This document shows, in pieces, positions 21,984 to 34,700 of a stretch of DNA of 64,000 nucleotides; position 1 is the first letter of the stretch; each line of letters starts with the position of its first letter. Source of the DNA: Pegea sp. RAD2-039 (taxonomy: Eukaryota > Chordata > Thaliacea > Salpida > Salpidae); the NCBI GenBank assembly GCA_034620365.1, contig JAQGEQ010000163.1, positions 186,001 through 250,000 of the forward strand. Reading direction: 5' to 3'. A program made the position numbers and the translations under genes. The notes under the pieces were generated by a model that saw nothing but the letters and a program-made list of their open reading frames with translations, did no database searches and was not told the DNA's origin.

Positions 21984-22984
21984 TTAATGATTAAATGTTT
22001 ATAAAATATTCAATTATTTTATTTATATATTTTTATTACAAATTGTTAAAACTTCATATAATAAAATTGTTTTGTAATTAAACTGATTTAAATTGTTTGA
22101 AATAATTGTGTCTTATAACTTGATATAATTTCAATTTATTATAATTATTTATCAAATTATATCAAAGTTTTATTCAAATTTATATTTTTTATTATAGATT
22201 TAATGGCACTGATTGGATAATTTCTTGTAAATACTTCTCAATTTTACAATTTTTACAAATGAAGTTATTTTTTACATCAAATGTGCATTCTGGATTAGAT
22301 TCATTATTTTAGTTTCAATAAAATGATTTTAAAACATTTGGTTTATGTAATCTGTTTAATTGAAGTTAGTTGAGATGTTCTTTTAAAGATCTAGAAAAGT
22401 TTTGATTAATTTAAATCAATAAAATTATTTTATAATTTAACATAAATTATCACTTAGTAAAGTTCAACGAAAATGGTTTCATTTTCTAAAAACAATGATT
22501 AAAAAAGCTTTATTTATATTTCCATATAACTTGAAGTTATCAAATTAGTTTTATTTCACTAAAATTATTTAAATAAATCCGAAAAAAAATTAATTATTTT
22601 ATTCAAAAGGTTTTAAAATTGAATAAACAGTTAGTTGATTTCTATAACAAAATTAAAAATTGTTTTCTGATAGTTTTTAAGAATGAGAATCAGATTTAAA
22701 AAATTAAAAGTTCCAATCAACATCAATAGTTGTGAAAATAGAGATAATTTTGTTTATCGACTCAAAAATATCATCAATAGAAGCAGAGATCAACTCCTGC
22801 ATCAGTAAAACATCTGATACATTTGCAAGGTTCACCTCCAGTGGTTAAGGTGATTCAAAGTTATCTCAGAACCAAAGATGCCATCTACAAATCCTTCCGA
22901 ATTTGGACTTTGTCGAATTTGGAATCTTTCATTTCGTTGTCTTCGTTTATATTACGTTTAAAGTGGCAGAAAAAGATCTAAAAG

Positions 22985-23250
22985 AAGGAATTCTTAGCGA
23001 ACTGATCTGACAACAGTGTACAACATACTAAGCAAGAAAAGGCTTCGCTGGCTCGGACACCTCCGTCGAATAGATGAGGGACGGATCCCAAAGTATCTGT
23101 TGTACGGGGAGCTATCAAAAAGCAACATCAGTCGTCCCTGTCTACGTTTCAAAGATACCTACAAACGCGATATGAAATCAATACTAGCAACTGGGAAGAT
23201 ATCGCAGCGGATCGCTCCGAATAGCGCTCTCTACTCCGCAAACAACTGAA
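22985..23250 (+). mobile_element. LINE relic (C-terminal reverse-transcriptase-polyprotein fragment)
   Basis: The plus strand encodes LTTVYNILSKKRLRWLGHLR followed by RIDEGRIPKYLLYGELS and RPCLRFKDTYKRDMKSI. RLRWLGH-x-R-R/M-x-D-x-RIPK...LYGEL...RP-x-LR-x-KD is a common C-terminal motif of LINE polyproteins of RTE/CR1-like kin. The upstream catalytic core is absent, and the sequence is moderately GC-richer than its surroundings, which suggests a younger insertion than the other relics. It is a fragment, not a host gene. Confidence 0.75.
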
Positions 23251-25384
23251 GAAGAGAGAAGAAACCCACTAAAGGCTTTTTCTATTCCATTTCACTGTGT
23301 GTCTTGCTAATATATTTCCTTTGTATTTCACTGTGTCTTTGTTTTTTCAATAACATCATTTGGTTGTTCTCAGTCGAAGCCGGCGCCTTATTTTAACAAA
23401 AACTGTGGTTTAAAAAACGGCAATTTTTTCAGTAAGTCAGTTTTCAATTTAAAACAAAGGTAGGTTTTTAATGATTGATATTCTAGATTCAAATATACAA
23501 AAGCTTGAGTGCTTCACATCTGAAAAAGTCTTGAAATATATAAATGGTGATATATGCTTGTGTTACTAAAAGCTGAAATTGATTTTAATTTTAACTCAAA
23601 CTACTGATTCCATATTCAAGCACCAAAAATTTTATAAAAAATATCAAACTTTTTTAAAATATCAAAATTTAAGCTGCTAGGTTTGAATCGAAATCAGAAA
23701 ACCAATAATTGGCGAAATTGTAGCCTGGAATATTGAATTATATATGACTTTCAAGTAAAGATAAATTATTTAGTTGTCTCAAAAGTTAATTGATTTTCAC
23801 AATACAATTAAAAGAATGATAAAACTATTTAGAGAAATTGTTTATAAATTTTTATATATTTAGTTAGCAGACACGAGTATTTACGAAACTTTAAAACGAA
23901 GTAAAAACTTTATTTTCTGATTAAGACTTAATAAATTACTTTTAATTGGCTGACGAAGTTTCTATTTCTAATAATTCAAGATTTTTAAAATAATTAAATT
24001 GATGGTTTTTATTCAAAAGGTGAATTATTTCAGGAAATGTTATTAGATTAATTTCAAGATAAACTTTTTATTATTTTACAACAAAATATCATTCTATTAA
24101 TAGAATTGGTTTTACTGAAACATAGTTTTTTTAACATGAATATTTGTGGTGGTTTCTGTTACTAGATGTTTTGGTAAATTTAAATTCAAAAACAGAAAGC
24201 TTCTATTAGCTTTTCGACCGCTAAACGGAACTGCTGTTTCATATAAACTACTTTCTTGAAAACTTTTCTAATGTAGTAAAGAACTTTTATATCAATTGAG
24301 GTTATTTGTAAGTTTTCAAAAACCTAATAAAGTTGAATTATTTCCTTTTTATATAAGCTGGTTCAAGTTGTTCATTAAGTTTTGTATCAGTTGAACAATT
24401 ATTTTTCTTTAGAAAAGAAACGAGCTTAAAAGTTTTAGCTATCATCAAATTTTTTAGATTTTTAACTATAGTTATTTAATCTGATCAACTCCAATATTTA
24501 TTTTAGCGAAACTATATATATACTGAATTGAAGTAAGTTAGTAAACTTGTTTTTTTAATATCAACAATTTTATACAGTTATCTAACTTTATAAGCTTGAA
24601 GTAGTTTATCATTACTCATATGTTTTTATTATTCCTTACTAAATAGTATTTGTAACTTTTGTACAGTTCATTTGGCAGGTAAAAGTAGCAGCAGCTGTTT
24701 ATATTTATGACTATATGCTGAATATAACTATTAAATCCTAACCATGTAATTCGTTCGAAACGTGACCTAGAGTAAACACTATCAACTGATATTCGTTTTT
24801 AAAATAAGATTGAATTTACATATAATAAATAAAGATGTAAAAACAAAAGAATGGTTATTGTAGAAAATCTTTTATTTAAATAATTTTTAATAATAACTCG
24901 TTTAAATATTTAAATGATTTAAATATATACAATATTTAAATCAAATGTAATTGTTTAATAACGTGAATCATATCTTGTTTAACGTTAAAACTATTTTGTC
25001 ATTTACTTAAAGCTATTTATAATCGGAAAGCTTTTTTCAACAGTGTATCGATTCACTAAGAGTTATTACATTTAATATTTATAACTTTTTATAGAGTAAT
25101 AAGATTAATGTACAGATTTGATGACTGTTTATCTTTACTTTAAAAAAGTGGTTGAAAGTTTTATAGTTAGAGCCAGCAGGTATTGATTGTCTTTTAAAAA
25201 TCTAAAAATTTTCAAGCGTTTTGTATTATGATCAGGAAGTGATTACATCAAGGTGTTATTAATCAACTTTGTTCTTATGAACAACGCTAACAACTAAATT
25301 CTTTTTATTTAATTCTGTTTAAAACCTTAATTAAAATGATTGTTTACATATAAATCTTATTTATAATTGTAAGAAGTAAATGTT
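23251..25384. other. Gene-poor AT-rich stretch upstream of plexin
   Basis: No coding sequence was recognised. A TATATAAGC motif lies at 24350-24358 with no convincing exon after it. Short AT palindromes such as the ATTTAAAT-type runs near 24880-24950 look like compositional noise. Confidence 0.4.
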
Positions 25385-25391
25385 TATATAA
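25385..25391 (+). promoter_or_regulatory. TATA-like box, possible plexin promoter
   Basis: TATATAA followed by GC lies 357 bp before the plexin ATG. A 5' UTR intron may end at the ATTTCAG near 25685. The same TATATAAGC string occurs at 19665 and 24350. This is inferred from motif and position only. Confidence 0.35.
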
Positions 25392-25747
25392 GCAGTTAGA
25401 AAGAGTTTAGTTTTAAGCTAACTGAAAAGTGACTTTTTTAAACAGATTTGTTAAAAAGCTCTTTTAATAATTTCTTTAATATTTAATTTTATTAAATATT
25501 ATTTTTTATTCTTTTGTTTCTATAAAATTGTATTTTTTTTGTGCTAAATTGTAGTAACATTACAAAGTGTTTACAAATTATATAAAATAAATAGATAAAA
25601 AGAATTTAAATTTGGTTAGTATTTAGAAGTCGTTAAATTCTAAACGAAGACTTTAGTGTCTCAACATTTCATTTAACTATTTCAGGCGACGAAAACTGAA
25701 TTATTTATTAATAACATTTTACCGGTAAAACTTTTATTCGTTTTGCA

Positions 25748-28700
25748 ATGAGCAGACTTTTTCTAGTTCCTGTTCTCACAACTTTAGTATTTCTACCAAC
25801 TTTTCTGCACTGCTATCCAAGTCGAAGTTATAATGACGTTCTATTAACTTCCGATATCGCTGTATCAGCAACCAACATGCGGGTAGTGACGTCATCAGAA
25901 TGTGAAGACCAACCACAGGATGAAGGTTGGTTTCTAAGAACTGTTAGAATAATCTTCAAATTATTTCACGTTTATCAAAACAGAGCTTTTGATTACTTTA
26001 AATAATTTTTTATCTGAAAAATATTGAAATATGTGAGATAATTGTGTTTATTATTCAGGAACAACCTACAAGCCACAAACAACTATTGAATATGTAAAAA
26101 TCTACCCAACAAGCAATGAATCAGAGTTTTATGTCATTACAACAAACCATATTTTTCAAATTAGTCTCACAAATATCTTCAAAGTTAATAAAGCTTTGAA
26201 AATTGGACCTTTAAAGTCCTGTGGAGTATTACAATGCAATCTAACAAACTGTAATCAATGCTTAAACGATCAGAGTTTATTTATTATTTTTAATAACAAA
26301 ACAAACTCCTTTGTGTCTTGCACAAAACACTTACAATGCTTTTTTCGTAAGTTAAGCAATATCCTGGAACCTGCTTCCGGTAACCCTTCTACAACATTTG
26401 CTTGTGATAACTTCCTTGCTATTTACCAAGCAGCTTATGAACGACGAACTTATACAAATATGTTGACATCTCATGTGCAAGAAAATAGTTATGTTTCAGT
26501 TGGAATAGATGGACGAGGGTTATATACACTGAAGTTCCCAGACAAAAGCACCAACCGCTTCCAGTTGATTGATAGTACTTATTCTTATATTAAAGATATC
26601 AATGTCGATAAATTTTTGGATACATTTAGTGATGCTGACTACATTTATGGAGTTAGTACTGATGTAGGAAATGAAACTGTCGTGTTTCGGACTTGTAAGC
26701 GAACTTATGATGGTCATCACAAGTTCACTTCAAGTTCTGACTATGAGGATAACCTTGAGTCTGATGAAGCTGGAAAAGGTTCATATACTGGCGTCAGTAT
26801 CGACTGTGAATCTGCTAACCAATCAGCATTCAAGTCGAAAGTAATTGGAGGCAACCTTCTGTTGTATTATAAGTCATCATCTTCTGATAATCAAATAGTG
26901 GTTTGTGAAATTAGCTTAGATGAATTTAATAAGATTGTAGATGAAACAAGACGTTATTGTTTAAATACAAAAGAAATTATCAAACAAAATGCAAAACTTA
27001 AAACAAGAACAAGATGTTTAGGGATTGATAACATCATAAGAACAGAGAAATGGGTAAGTTTTACACAGAATCACTTCTAGTAATTTAATGATTTTATAAA
27101 TTGTTGATAATATTTAAGCAAATTGAAATATGATCTGAAACTTGAACTTTTTTGAAACCAGATTCGATGTGGGCCAGTTTGGTACGATTCACCCGTTCAA
27201 ACTTCTCTTGGTTTTATTTCTGCAGTTGCCTTTTTTGTTAAACAAAAATTGCTGGCTCGATTAGTTACAAAAATAGAATTTAATGAAAATGACAGAATTG
27301 AAAAAGATGAAACATTAATAACATTTGAAACGTTTATTTCTGATAGAGAATATTATACTTTTGCTGGTTCAACTCATGGAAACGTTTATAAGGTAAAACA
27401 GTTCACTTTTGGCAGTTTTTAATTAATTGAAATTACAGTTTGTCTTGAAAAGTCCGAAAGCGTTTCTTTCTGAAAGGTTGATTGTTTCTAAAAGTTCAAT
27501 ACTTCAAATCAATGGTTTCAACAGCAGAATCCGACCAACATCAATCCTTGTGCTAACAAAAGACAAGGCAAGATATTTTTAAAGTTGAAAATATAAATAA
27601 ACACAAAAACAGATATTATAGGGCGCAGAAGTAAACTTGAGAAACAGTACTGAATCTATTTCCTGTCATAGAATAAACTATTTTTCACTTTTAGTTTTAC
27701 TACAATATTTAGTAAACGATATTAAACATTTGATATTTTACTGAAATGATATTCTAATGTTTAAATTTAATTTAGTTTAATTGAACAAATACATAAGTGT
27801 TTATATAACTTCTAAATTACATTTAATATGTTGCAAAAATATTTCTTTACATTTATTTGGATTAAAATTACTTTTAGAATGCTTTAATCGATCGTGTTTT
27901 TTGTAAATTGTTATTTTTTGTAAATTTTTTCACTTGAAACTTTTTAAAACTTTTTTTAGCTTGCCAAATTTCCGGTTGAATCTTGCCAGAGTCAATACCT
28001 GGACTGTTATTCTTGTTTAGATTCAAGAGATCTTTTTTGTGGTTGGTGTGTTTATGAAGCGATGTGAGTCACAATTATTTCAAAATTACGCCAACTCACA
28101 AAATTAAACAAAAATGTATTTTTGGAAAAAATATTTCAGAATAAAATTAAAAACTTAAAATATTTTGAAATGAAAAATTTCTACTTTTCAGAAATTGATT
28201 CTTTTAACTACAGAATTGAATCTTCAATATTTAAATCTTCCTTTTACTTTCAATTTTCTAAAATTCATTTTTCTTCGTAGCTTTCAAACAAATAAATTAG
28301 AAAATGTAATTATGATAATGATAATATATTCTAATAATATTAATATTATAATGATAATTCGCTTGGTGTCGAAGCGGTTACTACACCTACCTTGTAGCTA
28401 GGAAGTACCGGGTTCGACCCCAGGTGGAGACATAATTATAAAACTCTTGAGAATTTGTTAGCGAGATGTGCTCTCTTTAGGCACCCTCCTTCGCATTTAT
28501 ATATATAAAAAAATATATATTTATTATTATTAATATTATAAATAAATCTTATTCTGTTATCAGATGTACTCCTTCTGCTTTCTGTCAGGATTCAACAAAT
28601 TCTGAAAAATGGATTGAATCAAACTCACGTAATTGTCCATCAATTGAGTTGAATCCACAACACATTGTCATTGATAAACCCAAAGTAATTGACCATCTCT

Positions 28701-31700
28701 TTTAAGGAACTCTTTTTTAAAGTTCGTTTTAACAGGAGCTTCAAATTAGCTTCAGTGGAAAGAAGTTGGTTGTGAATGATAGTTTTAGTTTTCATTACTC
28801 AGTTGGTGAAAGTAATCGAATCTCACCTGCACTTGATTGTACTACTAGAAGTTGTTCCTCTCAAATTGAAGCTTTACCATCAAGTCTTATAAAAGGCAAC
28901 AATGGTAACCAACTTTTACGTTTCTTTATTCTACGATTTTGAAATAAGTTTTTGATGAGGTTTCAATTTGAAATAATAAAAATATTTATAAAAGTTATTA
29001 GATAAAAATAAATTAATTAATGGTGGTTTGCTAGAAATTGTTGGTATCTTCCAATAACTTTTACAATTTTGTAAAATAGATCTTAACAATATTTTTAATC
29101 AAGATGATTTATTTACAAACCTAAAAAGAGAAAACTTTGAAAACTTAGAAGAATTTTTGTGATTATTTTAGATAAATTACGATCAGTTTGTATTTCAGAT
29201 AATATTTTTTTCATTTAGTTTCTAGGAAATTAATTCTTGAGTATTAAATAGTGTTCACAATTTTATTTGTCGAACTATTTATGTTAATTGGGCTGATTTT
29301 TCCACGTATATTAGACGAACGATTACTTATTTAAGTAAATATTGTTGGTTTTAAGTATTTATTTAAATATTTGAAACTTATCAACGCTATTTATCTAATA
29401 AACCTCTAAAAATATTCTACAAATTTATACAAATATACAAAACTCTAAATAATGAATCAAATATTTTAGTTATAAAAATATTATTTTATAGTTTGTTATT
29501 TTGATAATGAGAAATAAACAAAACAACGTATTGCAAACGTCATAAGTTGTATTTTCAGTTGTTAGTTGTCTTGATAACCTTTAATTATTTTTATTATATT
29601 TTATAAACACAAAACTTATTTTTTTTGAAAAATATTTCTATTTCAAAGATCATGTGGACATTAAATTCTCACTTCTTTATAAAAATCGTACAGTAGCAAG
29701 CACTAACTTCACCTTATTCGATTGTGCCAAAGCTCCTCAAGCCTACCCTAGTACAAGGTAAGTTTTAAAATTAACCACAAAACTTCTAAAGTTGAATTGA
29801 CGAAACTTAAAAGATAAATTTATTCATGAAACTAAAACTTTCTTTATACTTGTATGATTAAACAGTTTTTATTTTCAAATTCAATCAACTTTGACTTTTT
29901 ATCAACCAATGAGGTTTAATTAACATTTTCTTTCTGATGAAGATGCACTTCGTGTCTAACGCAGCGATGGAAGTGTTTTTGGTGTCCTGGCAACAGTTCT
30001 TGTTCAAACCATGCATGTCGGAAAGACTTCACCAAAGATAAATGTCCAGCTACATCAGAAGTGATTAGTCCAAAATCTATACTATCTGGAGAAGCTCAAA
30101 ATATTTCGATCAAAACATTTAACCTCCCAAAAGTGAGTCTCATTTAAAGTTCTTCAAAATCTCTTCTTTTTGAAAATCATGGTTTAGAATTGAAATTGTC
30201 ATTTCGAAAATTGAGTTTGTATTTAAAACCTTTTTAACAAATGATGAAACAAGATGACGAAGTAATTGTTATCATACAAATGACGTTCATATAATAAACA
30301 CAAGAATTAAATTAAATTTTTAATTCTCTGATATGAAGTTAGCTTTTGATAGTAGACAAGTCACGTATCTTGCAGACAACTCATATTTTATAAACTTTAA
30401 TTTATTAGGAAGGAAATTACTCTTGTAAAATGAGTTTGATTTCAAGAGAATATCAACTAGAAGCTTCACTTGATACTTCTAAAGGTTCTATCATGTGTAT
30501 GGCGACTGTTGAACAGGTAGATAAATCATCTTCTTCAAAACATCTCAACTATTTTCTATTTCTTTTCAGTTAACCAGTGATCTTCCAGTTACTGAAGTGA
30601 CTTTATATGTTCTCGATGGAGACTTGATTGTAGATATACTTGAACCTTCAATCGGTAAAAACTTCTCATAATCAACTAATTTATAAATTATCATGAAATT
30701 TAAACCCATTTTCAAGTCACAAAGTTTCTAATATTCTTCGTATAATTCAAATTTCAGCAAAAATTCAGTTTTGAAATCTTGTTTATTTAAAATAAATCAA
30801 AATATGATTTTCACTTAAATGCATTTTTACTATTTATCCAAATTACGAGTTTAAATCATCAACAATTATCTTTAAAAACCTCCAAGACTTTTTCCCAACA
30901 GTATCCAATCGACAAGTTAGTTTTGGGGTAATCGAAAACCACATTTGTGTTTCAGTCAACCTCTACAATTGCAGTACAAGTATCAGTCTGTGTGGTGAAT
31001 GTATAAACCTTAACAATAAAGTTTCTGGTTGTGCTTGGTGTAATGAAAGTTCTAGCTGTATTGGGAAAGAGTTATGTTATACAGAAAGTGGTTCAATTTC
31101 CAGAAGTCTTACATCAATGGATCAATGTGCTTTGCCGGTTATCACCTCTGTAAGTTTACAAGTTGATAAATTACTGAATATTTTTAGAACTTTGAGTCTC
31201 TCATATTTACTATTTTCTAAATTAGCGTCAGATATCAGAAAACAGTTTGTTTTTGTCATTTAACTTCATGCACTGAATGTATGTTTTTGTGTTTCAACTT
31301 TTATTAAACTTACAAAACTATCAAAGAGTTGGTTGAATTCATCACAACTTATTTTGCATTTTGAAAATTTATTTTTAGAAATGAAACTTAAAATTTATTT
31401 CAGTTTTTCTGCTGTAACAAATTTTGTTTCATTGAAAGTTTAGTTTTAAGAATCAAAAACTCTTTTAGCTTTCTATCTAACGAATGTTAGAATAACAATT
31501 TATTTTCTTTTTCAAATCGAATAAATTCTTGAAAATTTGAAGTATTTTTAAACTGTTCCAATTATTGGTTATTTTATTGCTTTATCTCTTAAATATTTCC
31601 TGTTATCTTCGCCACTTGGCATCTAGAATACCCCTGTCTTGATCATTGCGAGAATTTCAGACCTTCTAAAACAATTGATATAAAAAATAACTTTAAAATA

Positions 31701-34700
31701 TTTTAAGTAAATTTGGATAAGAAAATAATTTTTTAGCTTTTAGAATTAATTTTCTAATTTTTGAATAAAAATCATTAAATCCTGATTTACTGATTAGATA
31801 AGTCCGCTATCTGGTCCTTTGGATGGAGGAACTGTTATTAAAATTGAAGGAACCAACCTTGGAAGCTCAATCTTTGATCTTGCAAGTATTACAATCGGAA
31901 ATACAAATTGTGAAGTTTTAAATGTTTATCAAGTTGCTAGAAGGTTTTTGTAAAAATTCATCAAATTTCAGTTTAGTTTGATTCAATTATTTCAGGATAA
32001 GTTGTAGAATAAACAGTACACTAAATATCGGAAGTTACCCTGTAGTGTTGAAAACTACTTACTCATCAGTAACAAAGTCAACATCATCTTACACTTTCAA
32101 GGTAATTAGAAAATTGTTGTAAGATTTACTAAATGAAAATTAGAAGTTTGTTGACTTTGACTTTTTAGTTTTCTGAAATTAAATATTTAAATTCATAAAT
32201 ATTCTTTTAAACATAATTTAGCTTTATCAGAAAATGCTGACAAATAATATTCTTTTTAGAAAGTAACTGTGGCTCAGTTTCAAGCCGCTGTAGTTATTAA
32301 CGAGACAATAATCGAAGTTAAAGGTGAAAATTTGGACTGTGGCAATAATGCCCTGTTAGTTTTTCCTCTAAGTACTCGAGATTACTCTATCTCAAATATC
32401 TCAGTGAAATGCTACAACAGGTGACTTCATCTTTTCAAAATGAAATTTTTAATAATTTTTCTTGTTACACAACTTGAATAAATTTTCTGCAAATTTCAGA
32501 ACATTCAATTCGTTTATGTGTAAATTACCAAACTTGAGAAATGGAGAATATGGATTGTCTGCGGTGTTGGACGGTTTCAATCAAAGTATCACAAATAACT
32601 TCACATATATTGATGAACCAAAAGTATCTGAAGAGAAAGAATATCTGGCATTTGATAGGTGAGAAGCAATTGATGTATAAATCGATAATTATTAAATAAT
32701 CAAGCAGAAGTTGAACCGTCATAATTTTGCCAACATTGCCATTTCTAAACTGTGATTTTTTTTCCTTCCATGTAATTGCTAACTGTCATATGCTTTGAGG
32801 ACTACTGAAATGTCATGTGTTACATCTTTTGGTTTCTATATTTTTAACTAAATAGATGTTATTTGTGAGAATGTGTGTTAGCGAGAGGTGCTCTCTTCAG
32901 GCACCCTCCTTCGCATTTATTGTAATAAATAAATAAATACTTTTAACTTCTTTATACTAAAGTATTTGAAAATTTTTTTCTTAATTTTAAGGTTCTTTTT
33001 ATGAAACTGAAATAAATAAACAGATTTTTCTAACTGAATTGTTTATAGTGTTGGTGGTAAAGCGTGTATTGCATTAGAGACGCAAATAGAAGTTCTCGAA
33101 TGGTTAAAAGTCGATTTAGAGGTGGCTGGTCATATCATGGTGAATAAAAAGTTTTTATTAAATAGAAATTGTTTTCAATTTATAAATTCAAATTTAAAGT
33201 TTTGAAAAATTAATTTTTTTTTCAACAGTCTTGTTCGAGAGAAGTTTGTGACGTCAAAGAACCATTCATCAATTGCTTGCTTCCACCAAGGAACCTCACT
33301 AGCTATCTTAGATCAGGTGAGAGAATCAAGTCTTGTGGATCAGGAGACTTCAGATTTGATTTTCAAAGATTCATCTACGGAAGCTTTTATCATTTACAAC
33401 AATCAAGTCATGAAGAAAAGAAAGATTGGAAGTATAAGATTTATCAAAGACCCTACTCTGAGTCAAGTAGAAGATATTCCCTGCGCTAATTCTGAAAATG
33501 GAACTGTTTTTATCTCGGTTTGTAAATTTCTCAACTAAACTGATTACATTTGAAACAGATTTGTTGTAATTTTGTAGGCCCATGATTTTAGTAAAACAGG
33601 TTTGACGCCAAGTGACCTCAAAGTCTATTTATCTGCTGCTGGTTACACTAAAGCTGAATGCAAAGTGAAGTTTATCACAGATGATACAATAGGATGTGTT
33701 CTTAGTGAAGCAGCAAGTTATATGTTGGCAAACAGTAAAGTGAAAATTACGGTGAAAATTCAATTGTAAAATGAAGTTATAAATATCGTAGAACAAGGAA
33801 TAAATTCAAACTATAATAAGTATATTAAATATAAACATTTTCTATAAAAAGAAATTTCTTTTAAACTTAAAGAGGAATTCTTGACAAGGAATTTATAAAT
33901 ATTAAAAGATTACAACTAAAATATATTCTCTGAATTTTTATTAATAAATTTTATTTTTAATATCAAACAAACATTTTTTAAAAATGAGATATTTATGTTT
34001 TTAGGCAAAAGTAGGAAAATTAGAGGTTGAAGCCACAAGAAATATCATTTATTGCGCTGGACCAAGCTTGATATGGCTTTATGTGATGGCACCTGCTTTT
34101 ATCTTACTTTTTGTTTCTATTGTTTGGATTCTACTAAAATATCGTCAAAAAACTCGTAAACAGAAACTAGAAAGAAAGTTGCTGATGAGTGAATTAGATG
34201 AATTAGAAAATGCAACAAGAGAAACAGCTAGAAATGGTGAATTAAAAACTTCTAAATTTTCAATTTTAAACAAATTTTCTAGAATATTTTCAACTTCAAA
34301 CCGGTTATATGGAAGATTTTACACAAAATATTTCACATAAAATCAACTATAGGTCAGCAACAAAGTATTTTGCTCAAACTTTCTTTAATAAAATGGATAA
34401 TCTTCATGTTTTAAACGATTTAGAGGTTTGTTGAAGTTTGAATATTGATGAAATGACTTCTAAATATTCACTTTTTAGGTTACTAGTCATCAAATCGAAC
34501 AAATTCGGAATTTTGAGGAATTATTAAATGATAAAAACTTTTTAGTTTTCTTCATCACTATATTAGAAGAACAGAAGAACTTCAACGTTTTACAAAAGTA
34601 AGAATTTCAACCAACTTTTTACTTTTAAAGTATTTTTGAGCATCAAAATACATTTTTGTTTCAGAGGTGAACTTGCTTCTCTACTGGCAGTTACATTTTA

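Noticed and set aside
28361-28432. Functional tRNA gene
   Set aside because: Box A and B are present, but the arms do not form a clean cloverleaf and the shared retroposon tail follows directly.
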